The notes beneath the pieces are model-generated. The model had not been told where the DNA came from and did no database searches. It saw only the letters and a list, made by a program, of their open reading frames with translations. Of a stretch of 64,000 bases of DNA, positions 46,017 through 55,074 are shown in pieces. The first letter of the stretch is position 1, and the number at the start of each line of letters is the position of its first letter. The translations under genes were made by a program, and so were the position numbers. The stretch comes from an uncultured Verrucomicrobia subdivision 3 bacterium (GTDB lineage Bacteria > Verrucomicrobiota > Verrucomicrobiia > Limisphaerales > UBA11358). Where the stretch lies: the NCBI GenBank assembly GCA_903865745.1, contig CAIPKV010000028.1:1-64000 (forward strand). Reading direction: 5' to 3'.

Positions 46017-47219
46017 TTACAGGACTTCCGCAAAACTAAGACTGCCGTAGGTGCCCACGCGGTCAAGTTGATGCAGCGGCTCGGTTAGTTTCGGGAAGAA
46101 GCGGAGTCGTGCGCGGATGTCCGCCGGAACGAAATCCAGATCCAACCCAGCCGAGCGCATCAGGATTTTTGTACCGGGCCGGCTGTTGGCAAAGATCAAA
46201 TCCCATTCCTCGCGCAGCGCCACGGGATCGTGCCACGCGAGCCAGTCCTGATGATCGAGCAAAACATAGTGCGTGTAGATGCCGGGATTTTTCTGGAGGA
46301 AACCCGTGATGGTGGTGGTGTGGGTGCGGATGCGCGGGGAGAGTTCCGCGAGCGTAGCCTGATTTTGCTGGCGAAGATAATTCGGACAGCACGACATGGT
46401 GTAGGAGCCGGTGAGATAAACTCGCCAGAAATAATTCTCCGTCGCCGGCAGTTCGCTCATCACATGGCGCAGTTTATCTTTGATGTAGCTGCCTAGGCCG
46501 CCGGGGTAATGATCGTCAATGAGTTTCACCTGTGGGCGCGGCACGCCGAGCAAAGTCATCACCAGCCGCTGGCGGATCAGCCAGTTGCTGAGGTCGCCCC
46601 AGATCTTCGGTTCCAGCATGGCATAAACCTGCTTCTGCTGCTCAACGGAATCTGCGTCCAACAGACACAGCGCAAAGTTCTTGATATTTGGCTTCGACTT
46701 GAACAAGGCCACGCCGAGCATCCACGCGGCTGAACCGGATGTGCCATGATAATAAAATGATTTCTTCAAACCGCCCGGATTGAAGAAGTCGATTTTGTCG
46801 TCCCAAAACTTCCGCGCGAAGTCGGGCAGCTCCCGCTGCAACGAGCGATAGATCTTCTTATAATCCGTGTGCGAGCCGATGCCGAACATTTCGAACAAAT
46901 CCCCGAACTCACCGCGACGGATCATCGCCATTTTCAGCTCCAACAGGGCGTTCTGGCGGAAGTTCACATCCACGGCATGGATTTCCGCCGGCCCGTCGAG
47001 GAGATAATCGAGCACATTGCAGCCCGCGCTGGTGATCATCACCACGCGACTGTCGCCATCGAGTTTCATCAACTGGCGGTCGATGCGCGGATCTTCCCAT
47101 GAAGTGTTATAAATGAGGTTGCTGCCGTGCACATGATGGAAGACGAGATCTTCCGTGGCCTTGAAGAAACGGCTGGCAGGATTATTGTGACGCGGCTGAC
47201 CGCTATCCTTGTATTTCAT
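46017..47219 (-). CDS. btaA: BtaA, 3-amino-3-carboxypropyl transferase (DUF3419)
   Basis: 400 aa. The DUF3419 signature NLIYNTSWEDPRIDRQLMKL and the SAM-binding VVMITSAGCNVLDYLL...IHAVDVNFRQNALLELK match BtaA. The enzyme moves the aminocarboxypropyl group of SAM to diacylglycerol, the first step to the phosphorus-free betaine lipid DGTS. It is followed immediately by btaB. Array D lies about 190 bp upstream, so the repeats are close to the promoter of this operon. Confidence 0.9.
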   Translation of the reverse strand: MKYKDSGQPRHNNPASRFFKATEDLVFHHVHGSNLIYNTSWEDPRIDRQLMKLDGDSRVVMITSAGCNVLDYLLDGPAEIHAVDVNFRQNALLELKMAMIRRGEFGDLFEMFGIGSHTDYKKIYRSLQRELPDFARKFWDDKIDFFNPGGLKKSFYYHGTSGSAAWMLGVALFKSKPNIKNFALCLLDADSVEQQKQVYAMLEPKIWGDLSNWLIRQRLVMTLLGVPRPQVKLIDDHYPGGLGSYIKDKLRHVMSELPATENYFWRVYLTGSYTMSCCPNYLRQQNQATLAELSPRIRTHTTTITGFLQKNPGIYTHYVLLDHQDWLAWHDPVALREEWDLIFANSRPGTKILMRSAGLDLDFVPADIRARLRFFPKLTEPLHQLDRVGTYGSLSFAEVL

Positions 47220-47411
47220 TATTGCGGCAAAGGGTAAACTTCCGTCCCCTTCAGCACAATTTATTTGATAACCGCTTGGCGGTTCACCGAGTTGTCGCTA
47301 AGGTTCAAGTTGAAAACCGATAGGAAAGAAGATTTCAACCATTTTATCCCTGTCCGGACCTCTAATTAACGGAAAACTGCCAAAATCAGCTCTAACTGTC
47401 CATTTCCTGAC

Positions 47412-47705
47412 CATCCGAAGCGCCGTCGGATACTTCCGAAGGACGTTTTCATACATCCAGCGCCGCTTCGGATACATCCGACGGACTTTTTCAAACATCC
47501 GAAGCCGCATTTCAAACATCCGAAACGCCTTCGGAACCATCCGAAGACAATTTTCATACATCCGAAGCGCCGTCGGAACCATCCGAAGGGCTTTTTCAAA
47601 CATCCAACGCCGCTTCGGAAACATCCGACAGACTTTTTCATACATCCGAAGGCGCGTCGGATACATCCGGCGACCGCTCGGAAACATCCAAAGCCGCGTC
47701 TTAAG
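47412..47705. repeat. Array D: 21-bp tandem array, 14 units
   Basis: CATCC (or CTTCC) starts at 47412, 47433, 47454 and every 21 bp to 47685. Units alternate roughly between a hairpin type, ATCCGA-(7 nt)-TCGGAT, and a T-rich type such as CATCCGACGGACTTTTTCA, giving a 42-bp over-period in parts. On the minus strand the frame reads heptads like MFPKRRW and MYENVLR without stops. The rest of 47220-47811 shows no supported gene. Confidence 0.95.
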
Positions 47706-47811
47706 CTTGATAAATCTATTCCCAAGCTGCTTGCTGACTTTGGCGGGAATGAAGCTGGGGGAAGAATCACCGCTTTCCTGCCTGCCGGCTTTACTTATTA
47801 AAAGCTGGGGC

Positions 47812-48027
47812 TTATGCGGTTGGTGCGGCGGGCTTTTCCTGGAGGCGGCGAAGCTGATTTTCGAGCTGGGTCACCCGGCTGCTGAGGCGTTCCAGGACTT
47901 TGCGGGTCTCGGCTGGGACGGCGACGCAATCTTCGCAATGATGCCGCGTGGCAGCGCTACCTTTGATGGGATATTCAAACTTCTTGCCGCAGGCGCGGCA
48001 GGTACGGGGACGTTCTCCAGAAGGCAT
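47812..48027 (-). CDS. Small zinc-ribbon protein with coiled-coil tail
   Basis: 71 aa from the ATG at 48027 (MPSGERPRTC); an earlier in-frame ATG at 48069 would overlap the polyferredoxin stop by more. Four cysteines form a zinc ribbon, CRACGKKFEYPI...HHCEDC, followed by a heptad-like helix RKVLERLSSRVTQLENQLRRL. It closes the polyferredoxin operon and may act as a small assembly or regulatory factor, which is a guess. Confidence 0.7.
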   Translation of the reverse strand: MPSGERPRTCRACGKKFEYPIKGSAATRHHCEDCVAVPAETRKVLERLSSRVTQLENQLRRLQEKPAAPTA

Positions 48028-48043
48028 GTTCGTAAAAGGTTGA

Positions 48044-49633
48044 TTAACGCTGCCGCTTTTCCAATTCATTCACGGCGCTGGTCACTCCGCCGTCCATGAG
48101 CAGGCGACGGTCGCGCGAACGGGTTTCGCCAATGGCGGTGACGCGGATGGCGGCCTCGTCGGTCACGGGGCATTCGTGCTCGCAGATGCCGCAGCCGATG
48201 CAAAGCGCCGGGTCCATGTAGGGCTGGCGCAAGGTAATGGGGTTGCCGTCGCGCTTGATGATGGTGACTTCGCGCGAGAAAATGGCTTTGGGCGACACGG
48301 GGCAAACTTCTTCGCACACGACGCACGGGGTTTCCATGGCCCACGGCAGACAACGGCCCCGGTCGAAGAAGGCGGTGCCGAGTTTGATGGGGCCTTCCTT
48401 GGCAAACGGGCCGGTGCCGGTCTTTTCCTCGATGCTCACGCGCTGAATCGCTCCGGTCGGGCAGACTTCGCCGCAGAGCGTGCAGTTCACCTCGCAGAAG
48501 CCGATCTTCATGTTGAGGATGGGCGTCCAGATGCCTTCGAGACCGGATTCCATCAGCGCGGGCTGGAGTACATTCGTCGGGCAGACGCGGATGCATTGGT
48601 CGCACTTGATGCAACGGTCGAGGAAGTCGATTTCTTCCACGGAACCGGGCGGGCGGATGACTTTCTTATCGTAGTTGCGCGCACTCGCACCGGACGTGCG
48701 GCCAAAGGCGTAGAAGCCGAGACCAATCAACGTGCCGAGAAAGGCGCGGCGACCGGGCACGACGGGCGCGGTGACTTCGCGCTTGAGCGGCGGCATGAAC
48801 TTGAACGAGAGCGCGTCTTCCGGACAGTCTTCGATGCAATTGAAGCACACGAAACATTCGCTCTTGCGAAGCTGGGTCTGCGGGTCGGACGCGCCTTCGC
48901 AGCTTTTCAAACAGAGATCGCAGTCCACACATTTGGTGGTGTCCCGGTCAATGCGCCAGAGCGCCACCGAAGACAGCGTGCCGAGAAACGCGCCGAGCGG
49001 GCACAACACGCGGCAGAAGAAACGTGGGATGAGGACATTCATGCCCACGAGGAACAGCAGCAAAAAACCAATGACCCACGCGCCGACATGAAAGTATTGG
49101 CGGACGTAGATGCTGGAAGGCACGAAGAGATTGATCATCGGCAGAATTACCGTGCTCATGGAGCGATGAAACAGGCAGATGGGGTCGAGCCAGCCGATTT
49201 GCAAGGTGCCGCCAATGGCGGCGGCAATCATGGCGATGAGGATGACGTATTTCAGCGAATACAATTTCTTGTAACGATTGGCCTCGATGCGCTCGCGCTC
49301 TTCGGCGCGACGTTTACCCAGCAGCCAGCCCGTGAAATGATGCAGGATGCCGTAGGGACAAATCCAATTGCAGAAGATGCGCCCGAACAGCAGGGTTGGC
49401 AGAATCAGCAGCAGGCTCCACATCAAGCCCATATATACCGTATGCGTGGTGATGGCGGTGGCGAAGGCAACCAGCGGGTCGAGTTCGAGATACAGCGAGA
49501 CGGGATAACCCTTGAGATAGCGCAGGTCGGTGACGAAGACGAAGAACAGGAACAGCGTAAAGAAGAACACCTGCGCCACGCGGCGGACATTGCGGAGCTT
49601 GAGGAGGTCTTGGGGATTGAACTTCAACTTCAC
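48044..49633 (-). CDS. Membrane polyferredoxin, NapH-like domain fused to a NapG-like ferredoxin
   Basis: 529 aa. The N-terminal half has four to five helices and the NapH/NosR motifs CNWICPYG and CRVLCPLG. Then come at least six Cys clusters: [57 protein letters not shown] and [13 protein letters not shown] second hydrophobic stretch ([17 protein letters not shown]) after an RR resembles a Tat/anchor segment and marks the fusion point. It should move electrons from quinol or cytoplasmic donors across or along the membrane. Start overlaps the DUF362 stop by ATGA. Confidence 0.88.
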   Translation of the reverse strand: MKLKFNPQDLLKLRNVRRVAQVFFFTLFLFFVFVTDLRYLKGYPVSLYLELDPLVAFATAITTHTVYMGLMWSLLLILPTLLFGRIFCNWICPYGILHHFTGWLLGKRRAEERERIEANRYKKLYSLKYVILIAMIAAAIGGTLQIGWLDPICLFHRSMSTVILPMINLFVPSSIYVRQYFHVGAWVIGFLLLFLVGMNVLIPRFFCRVLCPLGAFLGTLSSVALWRIDRDTTKCVDCDLCLKSCEGASDPQTQLRKSECFVCFNCIEDCPEDALSFKFMPPLKREVTAPVVPGRRAFLGTLIGLGFYAFGRTSGASARNYDKKVIRPPGSVEEIDFLDRCIKCDQCIRVCPTNVLQPALMESGLEGIWTPILNMKIGFCEVNCTLCGEVCPTGAIQRVSIEEKTGTGPFAKEGPIKLGTAFFDRGRCLPWAMETPCVVCEEVCPVSPKAIFSREVTIIKRDGNPITLRQPYMDPALCIGCGICEHECPVTDEAAIRVTAIGETRSRDRRLLMDGGVTSAVNELEKRQR

Positions 49634-50649
49634 GCCTGAACCTCTTTGTAGAGCGTATCTTTCCAGTTGATATTGCCCAGACCGCGGTCGTTCGCCTTAT
49701 GCAGATAAGTCAGTTCGGCAATATCGCGTTCGAGCAGATGTTCGTAGCCGTAGGCGTCCACGGCAATCATGTCGGTGCCGGCGACGATGGTGTTCATCGG
49801 CTTCACGTCCGAGAGGCGGCCGCCGGTCGGACCGTTGCTCATCAAGACATTCATGCCGTCGAGGATGACGAGCGTCGGCTTCATCATCAGTGCGAAATCA
49901 GAGACGATGCTGTGGATGTGCTGATGAAACTGGTTGCGCCGGCCACCGAGCAGGCCATACCAATTCTTCGTGGTCATCGAGGCGTGACAAAGATTGTGGT
50001 CTTTGCACGGCGCAAGGCCGATGACCTTGTTCGCCTTTTTAAAGGGCGTGTTGAAGAAGGTCCATTCCTTCAAGATTTCGCCATCGAGTGAGAGCGGTGC
50101 GAAGGAATTAGTTTCCGGATACATCAAATCCAAATTCATCTCCGCCGCGACGGTTGTCAGGCCGCTTTTGAGAAAACAGCCGGTGGGCGAATTGATGGGG
50201 TTATCCGCAATAATCACTTTATGCGCCCCGGCCTCGAAGCAAAGTTTCGCCACCGCGCGCAACGCATCGGGATGGGTCGTGGCGGCAAGGGCAGGGGGGC
50301 GGTCGAAGGCAACGTTCGGCTTGATCATCACGACGTCGCCGTTTTGGATGAAGCGGTCCATGCCGCCGAGGGCCGTCATCGCGGCGCGAATGGTCGCTTC
50401 GTGTGCCGTGCCATGCGCGATGGCGAGCGACGGCAGCACTTTGCTGACCGCGGGGGCGTAACTGCGGAGTTGGGCGCCTTTGACCTTTTCAAAGCCAGGC
50501 ACAAAATGTTTCGGCTGCCAGAGGGCGCGGGCAGCCAGACCCGAACCGGCAATCAGCGCGCCGGTAACGCCGAGTCGAAGGAGGAACTCGCGGCGGCTGA
50601 CGGAATCGCCCGGCAGCGGCGCAGCGTCATTCTGGTTTGAGGCACTCAT
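49630..50649 (-). CDS. Tat-exported DUF362-domain protein
   Basis: 339 aa. Twin-arginine signal [18 protein letters not shown] near residues 18-35. The DUF362 core includes [21 protein letters not shown] and VLKSGLT-like and [21 protein letters not shown] segments. DUF362 proteins often sit with ferredoxins, and here the polyferredoxin gene overlaps directly. No ferredoxin-type Cys cluster is present in this protein itself. Function unknown, probably a periplasmic redox or maturation partner. Confidence 0.83.
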   Translation of the reverse strand: MSASNQNDAAPLPGDSVSRREFLLRLGVTGALIAGSGLAARALWQPKHFVPGFEKVKGAQLRSYAPAVSKVLPSLAIAHGTAHEATIRAAMTALGGMDRFIQNGDVVMIKPNVAFDRPPALAATTHPDALRAVAKLCFEAGAHKVIIADNPINSPTGCFLKSGLTTVAAEMNLDLMYPETNSFAPLSLDGEILKEWTFFNTPFKKANKVIGLAPCKDHNLCHASMTTKNWYGLLGGRRNQFHQHIHSIVSDFALMMKPTLVILDGMNVLMSNGPTGGRLSDVKPMNTIVAGTDMIAVDAYGYEHLLERDIAELTYLHKANDRGLGNINWKDTLYKEVQA

Positions 50650-50670
50650 TTTAACTGTTACTTAACCTAC

Positions 50671-51840
50671 TCACTTAATCTCACCGCGCAAATACTTTCC
50701 GATGAAGGCCTCGGCTTTGGCTTCGTCGGTCGCGTCGAACACGCCGCCCAGTTCGCCGTCGCGCTGATAGACGACTTTCCATTTATCGAAAACCTGCGCG
50801 CTGAATATCTTGCCACCATTAACGTCCGGCAAATTGGTCACGGTGCCGAACTTGCCGCAGAAATCCGCAAACGACTGCCACGCCTTCGCCGCGTCGGCCG
50901 GCGCGGCGACCATGATGAAGTACGGCAGTACCGCGCCATCATAATTATATTTCGCCTGGAACACGTCTTTGAAATCCGACTGTCCCTGCGCGTTATCCGG
51001 CACATACGCCACGCTATCGGCAATCATGCCGGTGGCGGGCAGCTTGCGGCGACCGGCCAGGCCGGTGTCATCGGCTGGCAATACTTTCGCGCGGTTTTGG
51101 GCAATGGCCTTGGCCAGCGCCATCGTTTCCGGTTTCACATCCGACGCGATGATTTGCACATAGACGGCCCCTTGCCGGAAGAAGTAACCCATCTCACCGG
51201 AATAGCCGTCGGGCGCAAAGTCGAGCGCCGCACCTTTCGGGTCGCGTTCCAGGGCGAACATGCCAAAAGCGTCCACCGGCGTATCAAAACGATATTCGTA
51301 AACGTCCACGTAGCTGCCGGTCACGCCGACCACATTGAATGAGCGGCAACGGAGCGCCTGCACATTAAAACCTTGGTAGGCGGGCGAGCGGCCATCAATC
51401 TTTTCGTAAAGGGTATCCGAGTTATAAAACTCGGTATCGCCCATTGGCGTGAGGCCGGGCAGGGCAATCTCCAGCGGCTCACCTTTCGCGGCCGGTTTGG
51501 GCGTGTCAGACGAACCTTCCGCACCGCTGTCGGCAGCGGGTTCGGCGGTCGCCGCCGGTTTATCGGCAACGGCGGTGGTCGCGGGGGTTTCCGGTTTGGT
51601 TACTGGCGCGGATAGGGCGGTGCCAGCCTTGCCTTCGACGGCGGCGGTGGTGCTTTGCAGTGAGTCAGTGCGAACGGCGAACAGGTCCGGATTGAAATGT
51701 TTGCCTTTGATAGCAATGGCAATTCCGATAGCCGCCATCAGCAGCAGGATGATGACACTGGCTACCCGCTCAGCCGCTGAAACCTGGGTGCGGACAAACT
51801 CTTTGCGGTTGCCAGCGGCTGGTTTTTTAACGTTCGCCAT
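50671..51840 (-). CDS. Membrane-anchored DUF6599-like protein
   Basis: 389 aa. One N-terminal membrane helix (RVASVIILLLMAAIGIAIAI) is followed by an Ala/Thr/Pro-rich linker (about 60-120) and a periplasmic domain. The block TLYEKIDGRSPAYQGFNVQ and DVYEYRFDTPVDAFGMFALE match my memory of DUF6599, an uncharacterised family common in Planctomycetes and Verrucomicrobia. It lies 21 bp upstream of the DUF362 gene in the same operon. Confidence 0.72.
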   Translation of the reverse strand: MANVKKPAAGNRKEFVRTQVSAAERVASVIILLLMAAIGIAIAIKGKHFNPDLFAVRTDSLQSTTAAVEGKAGTALSAPVTKPETPATTAVADKPAATAEPAADSGAEGSSDTPKPAAKGEPLEIALPGLTPMGDTEFYNSDTLYEKIDGRSPAYQGFNVQALRCRSFNVVGVTGSYVDVYEYRFDTPVDAFGMFALERDPKGAALDFAPDGYSGEMGYFFRQGAVYVQIIASDVKPETMALAKAIAQNRAKVLPADDTGLAGRRKLPATGMIADSVAYVPDNAQGQSDFKDVFQAKYNYDGAVLPYFIMVAAPADAAKAWQSFADFCGKFGTVTNLPDVNGGKIFSAQVFDKWKVVYQRDGELGGVFDATDEAKAEAFIGKYLRGEIK

Positions 51841-51921
51841 GAATTTAAGATTGAGACCTGCAAAATGAGACGGACGGAAACCGCGCAGGTTTCAATTCAT
51901 CCCGCCCTTGCGGCTTCGCAA

Positions 51922-53145
51922 TCAGGCGAAGTAACGTTCCGCGCGGCGGATGATTTCCGGATAGTCGGTCTTGAAATGGCAACCGTCGCGCAGCGCGGCG
52001 AGATCCACCTTGGCCGTGTCGCGGACGGTCGTCGGCAGGGCGTGATAATAGTTGCGCGCGTCGGTGTTGCCGTCCTGTTCGTAGTACGTCACGAAACGGG
52101 CGATGTCGTGGAAGGCGAAATCCGTCTGCTTCGCAAAGGCCTCGCAGGACGGGCAACCGGTGCACATCGTGCGGCGACCGGCAATGATGGTTTCCTTGAG
52201 CAGTTCGAGGTGCGCGAATTTGAGCGGCGTCTTATAGCTGCGCGCCGCGCTGGTGCTGCTCTGCATCTGGTCCACATTGTCAATCATGTTGACGATGGCG
52301 GTAATGCGCGGGTCGCTCCAGACGGAATGCAGCACGGCCTGATGGGTGGTGAGGCCGAGCTTGTCAAATTCCGGCAGGCGCTTCGGGACGTCCTTGGTGG
52401 TGCGCATGGTTTTCATCGCGATGAGGCCAATGCCCGCCTGATGCGCCGCGTCGAACGCCTGATCAAACTTCCCGCCCTTTTCATAAAACGGATTGAACGC
52501 GAGCATGATGATGTCCAGAAATCCGCCCGCCGCCGCCGCGTTCAGATAATCCGGCAGCCGCCCGTCATGACAGGAGAAGCCCACCAGCTTAACCTTGCCG
52601 GAACTCTTCAAGGTCTCGGCCGTTTTCTTGAAGGCATCGCTCTTCGGCCAGTTCAGCGAATCTTCACCGTATTCGCGCGGGCCGATGCCGTGGATATAAA
52701 ATGCGTCGAGATAGGTGGTGCCCAGCGCGGCGAGCCGCTTGTCAATCATCGTGAGCAATTGCTCCGGGCCTTTGTGCGGATGATCTTTGGAGACGAGAAA
52801 AATCTCTTTCCGGCGCTCCGGATATTTGGCCAGCCATTGCCCGAAGATTTTTTCCGACTGGCCATGGAGATAGCAATCCGCCGTATCGAAGTAACGGATG
52901 CCCATGGACCAGGCGATATCAATGTAATCCGGGCTTAAGGCGCCCATCATGCCGCCCATGCCGAGCAGCGTGACCGGCGGTCCGTTCTTTCCGAGCTGTC
53001 GGCGCGGCAAGCTGGCGGATGCGGGCGCCTCAGCCGCCGTGGCGGCCTGCGTGAACAGGGAAGGCGCGGCGGCGAGCGCGACCGGCAGGGTCAGCGTGGA
53101 TTTGAGAAAGCTGCGGCGGGAGGTGGCTGAATGGTTATCTTTCAT
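51922..53145 (-). CDS. Tat-exported aldo/keto reductase
   Basis: 407 aa. Tat signal TSRRSFLKSTLTLPVALAAA. The AKR barrel has FDTADCYLHGQSE with catalytic Asp/Tyr, LVSKDHPHKG for the Lys strand and DAFYIHGIG for the His. A Cys cluster CTGCPSCEAFAKQ near residue 325 suggests an iron-sulfur or structural metal site in the C-terminal extension, as in the AKR/4Fe-4S subfamily. First gene of the operon leading to DUF6599, DUF362 and polyferredoxin. Export of an NAD(P)-type enzyme is odd, so the true cofactor may differ. Confidence 0.83.
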   Translation of the reverse strand: MKDNHSATSRRSFLKSTLTLPVALAAAPSLFTQAATAAEAPASASLPRRQLGKNGPPVTLLGMGGMMGALSPDYIDIAWSMGIRYFDTADCYLHGQSEKIFGQWLAKYPERRKEIFLVSKDHPHKGPEQLLTMIDKRLAALGTTYLDAFYIHGIGPREYGEDSLNWPKSDAFKKTAETLKSSGKVKLVGFSCHDGRLPDYLNAAAAGGFLDIIMLAFNPFYEKGGKFDQAFDAAHQAGIGLIAMKTMRTTKDVPKRLPEFDKLGLTTHQAVLHSVWSDPRITAIVNMIDNVDQMQSSTSAARSYKTPLKFAHLELLKETIIAGRRTMCTGCPSCEAFAKQTDFAFHDIARFVTYYEQDGNTDARNYYHALPTTVRDTAKVDLAALRDGCHFKTDYPEIIRRAERYFA

Positions 53146-53367
53146 GGTTGGTATGCTGAAAAACTAGCACTGGAGTTGACTGACGGCAACGGGAATTGAA
53201 CTTTAAGTGACCTGCTGCAGTCCGCAAACCCGGTCTTGGTTTTATCCGCAGATAACGCCGATTCCGCAGATTAAAAAAGTGAAACCTGTGTCTATTGTGG
53301 AGTTGGCCGGTAGCGGGTGGTATTAATAGGTCAACGAACAGCCCGGACTTACTCCCTTGCGGCCATT

Positions 53368-53556
53368 AAGCGGGAGCTTGGGTCGCCAAAGCGGGAGCTT
53401 GGCTGATTAAAGCGGGAGCTTGAACGTCACAAGCGGGAGCTTGCGTGAGCCAAGCGGGAGCTTTTGTAACACAAGCGGGAGCTTGGACGACCGAAGCGGG
53501 AGCTTTTGTCATGCAAGCGGGAGCTTTTGTCACGTAAGCGGGAGCTTACGTGTATA
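53368..53556. repeat. Array E: 21-bp tandem array, 9 units
   Basis: The 12-mer AAGCGGGAGCTT begins at 53368, 53389, 53410, 53431, 53452, 53473, 53494, 53515 and 53536. The core is invariant or nearly so (an AAGC-GGGA-GCTT hairpin) while the following 9 nt differ in most units. The rest of the gap has no supported gene: 53146-53367 and 53557-53751 show only degenerate words, including an inverted repeat CACCAATTAG/CTAATTGGTG around 53656-53706. Confidence 0.96.
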
Positions 53557-53751
53557 GAAAACAACAGTTGGCGGACGGTAAATGTGGTTAAGCCGTTGAC
53601 AGCGGCGCGCTTGGGCCGAATCTGCGGTTTTTGGGTCAGGGCAGACGCGAATTTCACCAATTAGCAGGAATCCAATTCCGGCATCTACGTGCAGCTCCTA
53701 ATTGGTGTTAATTAGTGGAATTCGTGTCTAACCCTTCACCCCCGCAGGCTT

Positions 53752-54966
53752 TCACCGCACCTTTTCAAATGCGAAGCCCTTGAGATATTCCGTCTCGGGA
53801 ATCATCGGGATGATGGGGTGATCTGGTGATTGCGCGTAGCTCCCTACGCGGCGCAGGACGTGGCGCGTGTCGTACGCGGCCGAGAGCAGCGTATCCTGAA
53901 ACAGTTCGGTGCTGACATGGTGCGAACAACAGAAGGTCGCCAGTGTGCCGCCCGGTTTGAGCAGTTTCAAGGCGCGCAGATGAATCTCCTTGTAGCCGCG
54001 CAGGGCGTCCGGCACCGAGGCGCGGTTGCGGGTGAATGACGGCGGATCGAGGATGATGAGATCGAAGCGCGGGATGACGCGTTCGTGCGGCTTGACGGCG
54101 GTATTCAGCTTGAGCCAGTCGAAGACGTTCACGGTCTCGAAGGAGCATTTGTCCGCGAGCTTATTGGTCTGGGCGTTGCGTTCGGAAGCGGCGATGGCGT
54201 CGGCGCTCTGGTCGAGCAGGTGGACGTGGGCCGCACCCGTGCGCGCGGCGTGCAGGCCGAACCCGCCGAGAAAGCTGAAGCAATCCAGGACTTGCCCGCC
54301 TTTGGCGAATTGGGAGACGGCCTGATAATTCGCCTGTTGGTCGAGGTACATGCCGGTTTTGTGGCCGCCAATCAAATCGGTTTCAAACTTTAAGCCGTTC
54401 AGGCTCACGGCTACGGGGCCATTTTGTTCACCGAACAACATGCCGTTGGATTCCGCCAATCCTTCGAACTTGCGCGAGGCGACGTCGCTGCGTTCGGCGA
54501 TGGCGCGGGGCGAGAAGATGGTTTGCAGGGCGGCGAGGATGTGCGCCTTGCGCAATTCCATGCCGAGCGCAGAAATCTGCACGACGAGGACGTCCTCGTA
54601 TTTGTCCACGATGAGGCCGCTCAAGAAATCGCTCTCGGCATTGACCACGCGAAAGGAGGTTGCCCCGGGCAGATGCCGCTGGCGCACGGCGAGCGCGGCG
54701 CGGATGCGTTCCTCGAAGAAGGCTTCGTTGGGAATGATGCGGTCGGGGGCGAGCAGACGGACGTTGATCTTGGATTTGGAATTGTAAAAGCCCGTGCCGA
54801 GCAGCCGTTGGCGGTGATCCTTGACTTGCACGAGGTCGCCATCGGCGGCGGGGGTGGCGAGCCGGAGCACCTCGTTATTGTAAATCCAGGGATGACCGGC
54901 GACGATGCGGTCGGCCTCGCCGGGCCGGAGCAGGACAGTGGGGAGCGTATCAATGATTGTAGACAT
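53752..54966 (-). CDS. RlmI-like class I SAM-dependent RNA methyltransferase
   Basis: 404 aa from the ATG at 54966. A PUA-like N-terminus (LRPGEADRIVAGHPWIYNNEV) precedes the methyltransferase: VLDCFSFLGGFGLHAARTGA as SAM loop and DLIILDPPSFTR as catalytic motif, typical of RlmI (23S rRNA m5C1962). FCCSHHVSTE follows. Cytoplasmic. It lies downstream of array E on the minus strand and is divergent from the CBS gene. Confidence 0.9.
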   Translation of the reverse strand: MSTIIDTLPTVLLRPGEADRIVAGHPWIYNNEVLRLATPAADGDLVQVKDHRQRLLGTGFYNSKSKINVRLLAPDRIIPNEAFFEERIRAALAVRQRHLPGATSFRVVNAESDFLSGLIVDKYEDVLVVQISALGMELRKAHILAALQTIFSPRAIAERSDVASRKFEGLAESNGMLFGEQNGPVAVSLNGLKFETDLIGGHKTGMYLDQQANYQAVSQFAKGGQVLDCFSFLGGFGLHAARTGAAHVHLLDQSADAIAASERNAQTNKLADKCSFETVNVFDWLKLNTAVKPHERVIPRFDLIILDPPSFTRNRASVPDALRGYKEIHLRALKLLKPGGTLATFCCSHHVSTELFQDTLLSAAYDTRHVLRRVGSYAQSPDHPIIPMIPETEYLKGFAFEKVR

Positions 54967-55074
54967 AAGGGAGTTTCGCAAGGCGGGGCAGGGCGGGGAA
55001 GCAAATTTATCCCAAGGAGTTGAATTATTTGCTTGAGTTGCCGGGCAAACGGGCCGATAAAAGTCCATAAGCCT

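Noticed and set aside
47298-47687. Heptad-repeat protein encoded by array D (and similar frames in arrays A, B, E)
   Set aside because: A 21-bp period keeps frames open on both strands by itself. No RBS or plausible start was found and several frames are open at once. Not excluded, but not annotated as genes.
48176-49639. 487-codon plus-strand frame opposite the polyferredoxin
   Set aside because: Shadow frame; the minus strand carries the full set of Cys clusters.
53368-53556. CRISPR or other adaptive-memory array
   Set aside because: Core of 12 nt and variable part of 9 nt are far below CRISPR sizes, and no cas or other effector gene is nearby. The same step occurs in four other arrays with different structure.
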